From assembly GCA_944354265.1 (NCBI GenBank), contig CALVPX010000053.1:1-50851 (forward strand): a stretch of 50,851 nt of DNA, in the 5' to 3' direction. The number at the start of each line of letters is the position of its first letter. Position 1 is the stretch's first letter. Shown here piece by piece: positions 1-6,682 of the stretch. Made by a program: the position numbers and the translations under genes. The notes under the pieces are model-generated. The model worked only from the letters and a program-made list of their open reading frames with translations. It ran no database searches and was not told the origin of the DNA. The DNA comes from an uncultured Clostridia bacterium. GTDB taxonomy: Bacteria > Bacillota > Clostridia > Christensenellales > Borkfalkiaceae.

Positions 1-40
1 AGTACATACCGCCTTGCAGAACATTCACAGGAGGAACTTT

Positions 41-268
41 ATGAATATTTTTTCGCAGTTCGGAGGCTGCAACAGCTGCCTTTGGATACTCATTCTCTTG
101 CTCATAGCTGCAAGCTGCTCCGAGGACGGACTTGAAGGCGTGCTTTCAGGCAGCTGCACTCCTATACTCATTGCGCTCGTCTATACTATGTGGAAAAACG
201 GAACGCTCAGCAATTTGTTCTGCGGCAACAGCAATTGTAATTGCGGATGCGGTTGTGGCTGCAACTGA
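41..268 (+). CDS. small Cys-rich membrane-associated protein, function unknown
   Basis: 75-residue protein. The start at 41 is chosen because a perfect AGGAGG lies at 29-34, six bases upstream; an in-frame ATG at 14 has no such site. The sequence has an early Cys pair (GCNSC), a hydrophobic segment at about residues 14-25, a second hydrophobic patch around residues 41-50, and a C-terminal tail of alternating Cys with Asn or Gly (NCNCGCGCGCN). Short proteins with such Cys-rich tails occur in Clostridia and are usually annotated as high-cysteine proteins without known function. The tail could bind metal or cross-link, but that is inference. It stands alone on the plus strand, followed by a bidirectional terminator shared with the minus-strand Nudix gene. 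Confidence 0.6.
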   Translation: MNIFSQFGGCNSCLWILILLLIAASCSEDGLEGVLSGSCTPILIALVYTMWKNGTLSNLFCGNSNCNCGCGCGCN

Positions 269-327
269 TATTCTGCCATAATTTTCAGGCGGTAATTTTT
301 CCGCGGCGCTGCAAATTAAATACAAAG

Positions 328-351
328 AGCGGACTGCTTTTGCAGTCCGCT
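328..351. terminator. bidirectional intrinsic terminator between convergent genes
   Basis: A perfect 10-bp stem (AGCGGACTGC / GCAGTCCGCT) with a four-base loop lies between the convergent small Cys-rich gene and the Nudix gene. T-rich sequence follows on the plus strand and a weaker T-rich stretch follows on the minus strand. Confidence 0.75.
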
Positions 352-384
352 TAAACTTTTATTAAAAATCATCAGATAGCACTT

Positions 385-918
385 TTAATTGTTGTTTGAC
401 AATTGATAGGCAAGAACTGCGCAAACCGTCTTGGCGTCTTTAATTGCCCCCTCAGAAATCATCTCCAAAACGCGCTTGACAGGGACAAACTGAACATTCA
501 AAAATTCGCCCTCGTCCAACTTTTGCCCCGCATAAACTGCGTCGGCAACAAAATAAATGTGAATAATTTCATCCGTGTAGCCGGGCGTGGGGTAGATGCC
601 AAGCAAATGGCGAGAAGAAATCGCTCTGTAACCGGTCTCTTCCTCAAGTTCCCTTAAAGCGGCCTGCTGAGCATCCTCTCCATCATTGAGCTTTCCGGCA
701 GGTATTTCATAAGTTTCCTCGCCATACAAATATCTGAATTGCCTGACGAGTGCGATTTCATCGCCCTTAACAAACAGTACAGCCGCACCGCCGCTATGGC
801 GCACGCATTCGCGCTTGGAGTGCCTTCCGTCGGGCAGTTCAACTTCATCGACTTCAACCTTGATTATTTTTCCGTCGTAGACGGTCGAAGAATTAACTTT
901 TTTTTCTTTTAAATTCAT
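385..918 (-). CDS. Nudix hydrolase, ADP-ribose pyrophosphatase-like
   Basis: 177 residues. A complete Nudix box runs from Gly75 to Tyr97 (G-x5-E-x7-RELEEETGY), the Mg-binding helix that cleaves nucleoside diphosphates linked to another moiety. The N-terminal beta domain (KIIKVEVDEVELPDG) and the AVLFV...IALVRQFRY segment before the box are typical of the ADP-sugar/ADP-ribose pyrophosphatase (NudF/YqkG) subfamily. It would hydrolyse ADP-ribose to AMP and ribose 5-phosphate in the cytoplasm. The start overlaps the stop of the upstream gene (915-1685) by four bases (ATGA), so the two are probably translationally coupled. The subfamily is fairly sure; the exact substrate is inferred. Confidence 0.9.
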   Translation of the reverse strand: MNLKEKKVNSSTVYDGKIIKVEVDEVELPDGRHSKRECVRHSGGAAVLFVKGDEIALVRQFRYLYGEETYEIPAGKLNDGEDAQQAALRELEEETGYRAISSRHLLGIYPTPGYTDEIIHIYFVADAVYAGQKLDEGEFLNVQFVPVKRVLEMISEGAIKDAKTVCAVLAYQLSNNN

Positions 919-1685
919 ACCGACTCTTCGTATTTTTTAATGCTTTCGAACAGCGTCCTTGCGTTGGAGCTGAAAGTTTTATTATAAAGTATGTAATAAT
1001 TGTATCCGCTGACAATGGTGTTTGCGAGGTCAAATTTTCGGTCCTTTAATGCGTTATAAATTTCCGTCAGCATTTTATATCCCGCTTCTTTTTCGTCAAA
1101 AGCAATCGAACTCTCCAAAATATATTGCTTTTCCTGCGCAATCAAAAGTGAGATTGTAGAAAGCATTTGCGCAAGCCCTGATTCGGGAATTTTGGCGGCT
1201 TCCTGCCCGACTTCGCTGCGCTTTGAGTTCTTTTCCTGCTCCTCCTTGAAATAAGATTGAAAAACGCCGGCTATGGTCTGTTCCAACGGGTCAATTATCT
1301 GTTGGCAGAACGCGAAATAGCTGCCATAAAAACTTCCGTCGTCATCAGAAAAATATTTTTGCAAAAACCAATTGAAATTTATCGTGTCCCTGTCTATTTC
1401 TACCAACAGGCAAAAAATGAAAGCGAGCTTATCCTGAGTAGATTTCGGAAGGACAACCACCCCGCGCTCGTTGAAGCCGTCGGCGATGTCCACAAGGCAT
1501 TTCGATTTTGCCGAAAGATAATCAAAGCCTGAAGAAACCGAAGCAAATAATTCATAGAGAGTTTGACTGTTGACAATTGACTTCAACAGGTCTTTAATTT
1601 TTGTGGGAGCCATTATGAATTTGCAGTTCTTCAATTCCGAACATTTATTTAAAAAATCATTAACCTGAGCAACAATATCTTCCAT
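915..1685 (-). CDS. conserved-looking protein of unknown function, partner of the Nudix gene
   Basis: About 256 residues, mostly helical and rich in Phe, Lys and Ser, with no signal peptide, membrane segment or motif I recognise. An open frame extends to a TTG at 1700, but ATG at 1685 is preferred: an AGGG element sits six bases ahead of it. It is the first gene of a two-gene unit ending with the Nudix hydrolase, which it overlaps by four bases. I cannot assign a function; a link to nucleotide-sugar turnover would rest on context alone. Confidence 0.6.
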   Translation of the reverse strand: MEDIVAQVNDFLNKCSELKNCKFIMAPTKIKDLLKSIVNSQTLYELFASVSSGFDYLSAKSKCLVDIADGFNERGVVVLPKSTQDKLAFIFCLLVEIDRDTINFNWFLQKYFSDDDGSFYGSYFAFCQQIIDPLEQTIAGVFQSYFKEEQEKNSKRSEVGQEAAKIPESGLAQMLSTISLLIAQEKQYILESSIAFDEKEAGYKMLTEIYNALKDRKFDLANTIVSGYNYYILYNKTFSSNARTLFESIKKYEESV

Positions 1686-1749
1686 CATACACCCTGACAA
1701 AATATTTTTAAATATTATAACATAAACATTTGCAAAATAAAATATTTTT

Positions 1750-1801
1750 AAGATAAATATCTTGTAAATATCTTGATTTTAACTAAAAATTTATGTATAA
1801 T
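1750..1801 (+). promoter_or_regulatory. promoter with inverted and direct repeats upstream of the DUF4364 gene
   Basis: TTGATT (1773-1778) and TATAAT (1796-1801) with a 17-base spacer form a good sigma-A promoter. Just upstream and across the -35 lie the inverted repeat AAGATA-aa-TATCTT (1750-1763) and a direct repeat of AAATATCTTG (1755-1764 and 1766-1775). This arrangement suggests a regulator site. Which protein binds is unknown. Confidence 0.6.
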
Positions 1802-1842
1802 AACAGTACTTTTTAAGATATAAGGTTTACGTAAGCGCTGTC

Positions 1843-2367
1843 ATGATAAAATCGGGTGAAACTTCCATTAACAAATTAATAATACTTTTTGTATTCGACA
1901 AAATGGAAAGCGCCCTTTCCGAAAGGACGATAGTCGACATGTGCTCCTCTTCAAACGAATGGATGGGTTATATGGACTGCGTCAACGTCATTCATAAGCT
2001 GTTGGACGACAATTTTATCTGCATAGTCAATCAGGATGAAGACACGCTTTACACCATCACGCCGGACGGCAGAGAGACGCTTGCTAACTTTTATATCAAT
2101 ATACCCAAGAGCGTTCGCGAAGAAATTTCGATTTTCATCAAAAAAAACAGCGCAAAATACCGCAACAGACAGGAATGTCGGTCGGACTATTTCCAAAACA
2201 AGGACGGCACTTACACTGTTTTCTTAAAAATATTGGCGCCTGTTCAGCCCATGCTTGAACTTAAGTTTGTTGTTCCTGACAGAAAGACAGCCAATAAAAT
2301 TTATAAAAAATGGGAAGAAAAGGCCGCAGATGTTTATTCGGTGATTTACGAGAACCTTTGCGACTGA
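1843..2367 (+). CDS. DUF4364 family protein
   Basis: 174 residues. The N-terminus (NKLIILFVFDKME) followed by a winged-helix-like region (residues about 5-80, including VIHKLLDDNFI and YTITPDGRETL) matches the DUF4364 family, common in Clostridia and resembling PadR/MarR-type DNA-binding folds. The C-terminal half is alpha/beta (TYTVFLKILAP, LELKFVVPD). A role as a transcription factor is inferred from the fold; no target is known. No clear Shine-Dalgarno precedes the ATG. The gene is followed after 30 bases by the TSCPD gene and probably co-transcribed with it. Confidence 0.75.
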   Translation: MIKSGETSINKLIILFVFDKMESALSERTIVDMCSSSNEWMGYMDCVNVIHKLLDDNFICIVNQDEDTLYTITPDGRETLANFYINIPKSVREEISIFIKKNSAKYRNRQECRSDYFQNKDGTYTVFLKILAPVQPMLELKFVVPDRKTANKIYKKWEEKAADVYSVIYENLCD

Positions 2368-2397
2368 TTATTATCATAATACAAAGAGGAAAGTTAA

Positions 2398-2658
2398 ATG
2401 TTCACATATCAGACCAAAGGCACATGTTCGCGCCAGATTTATTTTGAAGTAGATAATGAAAACAGATTGCACAACGTCAAATTCATAGGCGGTTGCAGCG
2501 GCAATCTTCAGGGTGTCAGCCGTTTGGTTGAAGGAAAGGATATCGACGAGGTAGAAAAATTATTGGCAGGCGTTATTTGCAGAAACAACACCTCCTGCCC
2601 CGATCAGCTGTCCAAAGCCATTGAGGCGTATAAACAGACAAAGCTTCAAACCAAATAA
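2398..2658 (+). CDS. TSCPD domain protein (TIGR03905-like)
   Basis: 86 residues making up one complete TSCPD domain. The family signature NTSCPDQL lies at about residues 63-70, and the paired Cys motif GGCSGN at about 31-36 and the single Cys in GVICRN are also present. Such stand-alone domains resemble the C-terminal Cys-rich domain of class II ribonucleotide reductases and are widespread in Clostridia without a proven function; metal or nucleic-acid binding is plausible. A good GAGGAAAG ribosome site precedes the ATG and a strong terminator follows. Confidence 0.85.
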   Translation: MFTYQTKGTCSRQIYFEVDNENRLHNVKFIGGCSGNLQGVSRLVEGKDIDEVEKLLAGVICRNNTSCPDQLSKAIEAYKQTKLQTK

Positions 2659-2723
2659 TTTAAAATTGAATTAAGTTTTGCAAATTGCATAATCCATTTC
2701 CGTGCAATTTGTAGCCCATCTAG

Positions 2724-2752
2724 GAAAGAGCCGGCAAAATGCCGGCTCTTTC
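2724..2752 (+). terminator. intrinsic terminator after the TSCPD gene
   Basis: A perfect 12-bp stem GAAAGAGCCGGC / GCCGGCTCTTTC with loop AAAAT. The run of T is partly within the stem. Confidence 0.75.
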
Positions 2753-2776
2753 TGATTGATTTTAAATATTTAAGCT

Positions 2777-2808
2777 GATTATGCGTGACATAGTACATCG
2801 CAAATATT
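2777..2808 (+). repeat. interspersed motif copy a (TATGnnnnnCATA core, GTACA, GCAAATATT)
   Basis: Intergenic copy of the recurring motif, read on the plus strand: GATTATGCGTGACATAGTAC, then ATC, then GCAAATATT. It lies directly after the stop codon of the minus-strand gene at 2809-3216 and about 25 bases from the TSCPD terminator. See the finding on the motif family. Confidence 0.7.
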
Positions 2809-3216
2809 CTAAATTTTGATATTTTTGATCAGCATGCTGAATTCGGACATGTCTTTTCCGTTCAATTGAAGATAAAAGCATCTTCCATGATAACCGCCGT
2901 CCGTCATGTAACGCACGATGTTGAAGCCGGAGTAGCTGTCCTCAACTTTGACGAGCAACTTTTCAAAAGGCATTTCATTAAATTCGCATACGCCGTCAAA
3001 GACAAATTCTATCCACTCACCCTCCTTCATTTGTTCGCGGGTCAAACTGTCGAGGCTGACGCCGAAGGCCGGCATTTCCATGGCATCGAACACCATTTCA
3101 TTCCAACCGTTGAGTATGCGAACGTACTCTTCTTCGCCTTTGAAAAATTCGTGCGACAGACTGTCTTTATAAATAATTACAGAAGAACTGTTACTGAAAA
3201 TCTGAGTAAACTGCAT
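2809..3216 (-). CDS. small acidic protein of unknown function
   Basis: 135 residues, acidic, with no signal peptide or membrane segment. It reads as a compact alpha/beta domain (SVIIYKDSLSHEFFKGEEEY, WIEFVFDGV, RCFYLQLNG). I do not recognise a family. It sits alone between the TSCPD gene (convergent) and the nfn terminator, so it probably has its own promoter in 3217-3260. Coding status rests on the open frame and plausible composition. Confidence 0.5.
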   Translation of the reverse strand: MQFTQIFSNSSSVIIYKDSLSHEFFKGEEEYVRILNGWNEMVFDAMEMPAFGVSLDSLTREQMKEGEWIEFVFDGVCEFNEMPFEKLLVKVEDSYSGFNIVRYMTDGGYHGRCFYLQLNGKDMSEFSMLIKNIKI

Positions 3217-3260
3217 TTTTCACCACATAAATATTATGAGCAATGTTCCGATAAATATTT

Positions 3261-3288
3261 AGGCGGGCGTCTGACAAAGCGCCCGCCT
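3261..3288 (-). terminator. terminator after the nfnB-like gene
   Basis: A 9-bp GC stem AGGCGGGCG / CGCCCGCCT, followed on the minus strand by AAATATTTAT. It closes the 3306-5828 unit. Confidence 0.6.
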
Positions 3289-3305
3289 AAGCTGTAAGCA
3301 ATCAG

Positions 3306-4721
3306 TTAATTTTTTGACGAGATATACTCATCAATCGCCTTGGCGGCAGTTTTTCCCGCACCCATTGCAAGTATTACAGTAGCTGCGCCCGTTACGGCAT
3401 CGCCGCCTGCAAAGACGCCTTCCTTTGAGGTTTTGCCCGTAGATTCTTCAACTATGATTCCGCCGTGTTTGTTTACGTCGAGACCTTCCGTCGTATTTTT
3501 TATCAACGGATTGGGACTCGTGCCTATAGCCATTATAACGCAGTCAACGGGAATGACATATTTGCTTCCCGGTATCTCTACGGGACGGCGCCTGCCGTTG
3601 CTGTCAGGCTCGCCAAGCTCGCATTTTATGACCTTAATCCCCGTAACAAAGCCGTTTTTGGGGTCGCGGCGGTCGTCAGGGTTGTGGTAGCCCAAAATTT
3701 CGACGGGATTATTGAGTATTTTAAACTCTATACCCTCCTCCTCGGCGTGTTCGACCTCCTCCTTTCTTGCGGGAATTTCTTCCATAGATCTGCGGTAAAT
3801 TATGTAGACGTGATCTGCACCCAATCTCAATGCCGTGCGCGCTGCATCCATCGCAACGTTGCCGCCGCCGACGACAGCGACCGTTTTGGCGTGCATGATG
3901 GGCGTGTGGCTGTGGCCGTCGTAAGCCTTCATCAGGTTGCTGCGGGTAAGGAATTCATTTGCGGAGTAGACGCCCTTGAGGCTTTCGCCGGGAATACCCA
4001 TAAATCTTGGCAAACCTGCACCCGAGCCGACAAATACGGCCTCATACCCGTCCTCGAACAGTTCGTCGATTGTCAGCGTTTTGCCGATTACGACGTTGGT
4101 TTCCACTTCGACGCCGTACTTTTTGAGCGTATCAACTTCCTTCTGCACGATAGCCTTGGGCAATCTGAATTCGGGTATGCCATAGACGAGCACGCCGCCC
4201 GCGAGATGCAGAGCTTCAAAAACGGTGACCTTGTAGCCCTTTTTGGCCAAATCGCCCGCACATGTCAGACCGGAGGGACCCGAACCGATGACGGCAACTT
4301 TATGACCGTTCGATTGGGGCACTTCAGGTTCGCCGACATAATTTTGGTTGTGGTAGTCAGCCACAAAGCGTTCAAGCCTGCCTATGCCGACGGGCTCAAA
4401 CTTTATGCCGAGCGTACATTTGCTTTCGCATTGAGTTTCCTGAGGGCAGACCCTGCCGCACACCGCGGGCAGCGACGACGATTGAGCGATAATCTGATAA
4501 GCGCCCTCAAAGTCGCTCTCCTTAACTTTGGAGATAAAATCGGGAATGGATATGTTTACGGGGCATCCCTCGACGCAGGGGCGGTTTTTGCAGTTGAGGC
4601 ATCTTTGCGCTTCGGCAACCGCTATTTCAGGGGTGTAGCCCAAGGCTACCTCCTTAAAGTTCTTTGCCCTAACTAAAGCTTCCTGCACGGGCATTTCGTG
4701 CTTTTTGGGTTGAATAGCCAT
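3306..4721 (-). CDS. nfnB: NfnB-like / glutamate synthase small-subunit-like NADPH oxidoreductase
   Basis: 471 residues. The N-terminal part carries two [4Fe-4S] Cys sets (Cys41, 44, 49, 53 and Cys88, 92, 98, 102). A first Rossmann site lies at 146-151 (GSGPSG, FAD) and a second at about 285-290 (GGGNVA, NADPH). Alone, this is the GltD/NADPH-dependent glutamate synthase small-subunit fold, often annotated gltA. Directly upstream, with a one-base gap, lies a ferredoxin-NADP reductase-like subunit, the arrangement of NfnAB, which couples NADH and reduced ferredoxin to NADP+ reduction by flavin-based electron bifurcation. A sulfide dehydrogenase (SudAB) label would describe the same pair. No glutamate synthase large subunit is nearby, which favours Nfn. 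Confidence 0.85.
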   Translation of the reverse strand: MAIQPKKHEMPVQEALVRAKNFKEVALGYTPEIAVAEAQRCLNCKNRPCVEGCPVNISIPDFISKVKESDFEGAYQIIAQSSSLPAVCGRVCPQETQCESKCTLGIKFEPVGIGRLERFVADYHNQNYVGEPEVPQSNGHKVAVIGSGPSGLTCAGDLAKKGYKVTVFEALHLAGGVLVYGIPEFRLPKAIVQKEVDTLKKYGVEVETNVVIGKTLTIDELFEDGYEAVFVGSGAGLPRFMGIPGESLKGVYSANEFLTRSNLMKAYDGHSHTPIMHAKTVAVVGGGNVAMDAARTALRLGADHVYIIYRRSMEEIPARKEEVEHAEEEGIEFKILNNPVEILGYHNPDDRRDPKNGFVTGIKVIKCELGEPDSNGRRRPVEIPGSKYVIPVDCVIMAIGTSPNPLIKNTTEGLDVNKHGGIIVEESTGKTSKEGVFAGGDAVTGAATVILAMGAGKTAAKAIDEYISSKN

Positions 4722-4722
4722 T

Positions 4723-5565
4723 TTATTTCACCTCCTGTCTGAAGAGGTTGCACGTCTCCTCTCTTTCGTGGCGTTCAAAATCTGAATACATCGTGGAGCG
4801 CTCCATTGCTTCGTCGAAGTCGACCTCAAAGCCGTTGAAGTCGGGGCCGTCGACGCAGGCAAACTTCGTCTTGCCGCCAACGGTCAGGCGGCAGCCGCCG
4901 CACATGCCCGTGCCGTCTATCATTATGGGGTTCATGGACACCGTAGTGGGCACGTTGAAGGGCCTTGTGGTGGCGACGACAAACTTCATCATGATTACGG
5001 GTCCGATGGCTATGACCTCGTCGTACTTTTCGCCGCTCTCCAAAGCCTCTTTGAGAGGAAGAGTAACTACGCCGTGCCTGCCGTAACTGCCGTCGTCGGT
5101 CATTATGGTCAGCTTATCGGAGCAAGCTTTAAATTCATCCTCCAAAATTACAAGGTCTTTATTTCTGAAACCGACAATGGAGTGAACCTCCGCACCGAGT
5201 TTATGAAATTCCTGCGCCACGGGGAGAGCAATCGCGCAGCCTACGCCGCCGCCGACAATGCAGACCTTTTTAACGCCGTCTGTCTTTGTGGGGCAGCCGA
5301 GGGGTCCGACAAAATCTTCTATGTAATCCCCCTCATTCTTTTGGTTGAGCGCCATAGTAGTTGCGCCGACGACCTGAAAGATTATTTTTACGGTGCCGTT
5401 TTCAACGTCGCACCCGGCAATAGTCAGGGGTATCCTTTCGCCGTCTTTATCTACGCGCAGAATTATAAACTGCCCGGCCTTGCCCTTCTTTGCGACGAGC
5501 GGCGCTTCTATATCCATCATTGTGACGGTGGGATTGAGCACCCGCTTTTTAGCGATTTTATACAT
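4723..5565 (-). CDS. nfnA: NfnA-like ferredoxin/NAD(P)H oxidoreductase subunit (FAD, 2Fe-2S)
   Basis: About 280 residues. A FAD-binding barrel (GQFIILRV, RIPLTIAG) is followed by an NAD-binding part with GGGVGCAIALPVA (about 105-117). Near the C-terminus, DGTGMCGGC and a later Cys supply the Asp plus three Cys expected of the [2Fe-2S] site of NfnA and dihydroorotate dehydrogenase K-like proteins. The open frame extends to 5586, but the ATG at 5565 has the GAGGAGG element about 12 bases upstream, and that element would otherwise be inside the gene. It pairs with nfnB (one-base gap). Expected role: the NADH-side subunit of the NADH-dependent ferredoxin:NADP+ oxidoreductase in the cytoplasm. Confidence 0.85.
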   Translation of the reverse strand: MYKIAKKRVLNPTVTMMDIEAPLVAKKGKAGQFIILRVDKDGERIPLTIAGCDVENGTVKIIFQVVGATTMALNQKNEGDYIEDFVGPLGCPTKTDGVKKVCIVGGGVGCAIALPVAQEFHKLGAEVHSIVGFRNKDLVILEDEFKACSDKLTIMTDDGSYGRHGVVTLPLKEALESGEKYDEVIAIGPVIMMKFVVATTRPFNVPTTVSMNPIMIDGTGMCGGCRLTVGGKTKFACVDGPDFNGFEVDFDEAMERSTMYSDFERHEREETCNLFRQEVK

Positions 5566-5582
5566 AAAGTCAACACTCCTCC

Positions 5583-5828
5583 TCATTTTTTTATAAGTTT
5601 TCTTATGCTTTTTATCAGGTATAACGGAAAAGGCGCGTTATATTCTTCGGTGATACGCACTTCACATATCACCCCTTCCTGTGTGTTGTTGTGCCTGCCG
5701 AGGGGCGCAATCACATGATCGCCCGGCGCCGCGCCGTCGAACGGGCAGACGTACCAATACAGCATATCGCAGACATTTGGGTCGTCGGGAAAATTTACCC
5801 GCACAAAACACAGGATATCGTCATACAT
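5583..5828 (-). CDS. small protein resembling the PriA N-terminal (3'-end-binding) domain
   Basis: 81 residues. The segment PGDHVIAPLGRHNNTQEGVI resembles the N-terminal beta domain of primosomal helicase PriA, where a similar run (GDRVxVPFGRR...GVV) binds DNA 3' ends; the helicase itself is missing. Similar short stand-alone proteins occur in Clostridia, but I cannot name a function. It is the first gene of the nfn unit, ending just before nfnA. The promoter TATAAT box is only about 10 bases ahead of the ATG and no Shine-Dalgarno is present, so the message may be leaderless. Confidence 0.55.
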   Translation of the reverse strand: MYDDILCFVRVNFPDDPNVCDMLYWYVCPFDGAAPGDHVIAPLGRHNNTQEGVICEVRITEEYNAPFPLYLIKSIRKLIKK

Positions 5829-5837
5829 ATTGTAATT

Positions 5838-5866
5838 ATTATAAATTCTTTTGCGGTAAATTGCAA
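5838..5866 (-). promoter_or_regulatory. promoter of the nfn unit
   Basis: Minus-strand TTGCAA (5861-5866) and TATAAT (5838-5843) with a 17-base spacer. The expected start of transcription (about 5831) is nearly at the ATG at 5828. Confidence 0.65.
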
Positions 5867-5870
5867 TAAA

Positions 5871-5899
5871 ATAAGACTTGCTTTTTGAACAAGCCTTAT
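5871..5899 (-). terminator. terminator after the adhE-APH-like unit
   Basis: Read on the minus strand, a near-perfect 10-bp stem (ATAAGGCTTG / CAAGTCTTAT, one mismatch) is followed by TTTATTG. Confidence 0.6.
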
Positions 5900-5919
5900 T
5901 TTTATGCCTAAGTATTTAG

Positions 5920-6672
5920 TTATTCATAGTCGACTACATCTATCCAACCGCGGAGGAACTGTTCCTCTTCGGGCTTTGCCTTTGTCAGTCGGGAAGCAGC
6001 AACGATGGGAATCCACTTCTGCACATACTGCTTGGCGGTGTCGCTCTTTTTGCAGTAGAGGTTTAAGTACTTTTCGGCGAGCTCCTTTTTACCTGCAAGG
6101 TAGAAAAGAAGGTATGTTCTCGCCACGTCTGCGGACGAATTGCCCTGCGTTGCATGCGACCAGTCGATGATATAGGGCGTGCCGTCGGCAGTAATTATTA
6201 TATTGCTTGGATTAAAGTCGCCATGGCAGAGATTGTAGTGCTTGGGGAGCGCATCGAGGCGGGTATGCAAGTCATAGCGCGTAGTAGCGTCGAGCTTAGC
6301 CATGCTTATTCTGCCCTGCATTTTATCCTTGAGCTTGTTTAGCATGGGCACTTTTTTGGAGAGCACGGTGCGCTGAAGGTCGACAAACATATTGAGGTAT
6401 TCGTCCTCTTTGTCGGGATTTTCATTCATGATCTGCTCAAGAGTGACGCCCTCAATAAAGTCCATCACTATCGCCCATTTGCCGTCAACAACCTGAACAG
6501 CGTGAATTTTGGGAATGTTTAAGTCGGTGTTCTCTTCCACCCTCGCCTGATTCAAAGATTCATTTAAAATGTCAGATTTTGAGTATCCCGCGTCAAACTC
6601 CTTGACCGCAAGATCGCCTTCGCGGTAGAGCACTTTGCCGGGCATTTTTGCAACAATTATCTTTTCGCTCAT
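5920..6672 (-). CDS. APH-family small-molecule kinase (TIGR02172-like)
   Basis: 250 residues. The protein-kinase-like phosphotransferase core is visible: the catalytic loop HGDFNPSNIII at about residues 149-159, the metal-binding IIDWSHA at about 168-174, and the hinge-like IVMDFIEGVTLEQIM at about 67-81. This family belongs to the aminoglycoside/choline kinase superfamily. The subgroup matches TIGR02172, which has no firm substrate, so antibiotic resistance should not be assumed. It starts ten bases after adhE, so it is probably co-transcribed with it; a link to fermentation is only contextual. Confidence 0.75.
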   Translation of the reverse strand: MSEKIIVAKMPGKVLYREGDLAVKEFDAGYSKSDILNESLNQARVEENTDLNIPKIHAVQVVDGKWAIVMDFIEGVTLEQIMNENPDKEDEYLNMFVDLQRTVLSKKVPMLNKLKDKMQGRISMAKLDATTRYDLHTRLDALPKHYNLCHGDFNPSNIIITADGTPYIIDWSHATQGNSSADVARTYLLFYLAGKKELAEKYLNLYCKKSDTAKQYVQKWIPIVAASRLTKAKPEEEQFLRGWIDVVDYE

Positions 6673-6682
6673 AACTTCCTCC

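Noticed and set aside
1-20. AGTACATACCGCCTTGCAG at the left edge as the tail of a further motif copy
   Set aside because: The core would lie outside the window, so it cannot be assessed.
3465-4676. 403-residue plus-strand open frame antisense to nfnB
   Set aside because: It lies fully within a well-supported gene, has no family resemblance and reflects codon bias of the minus strand.
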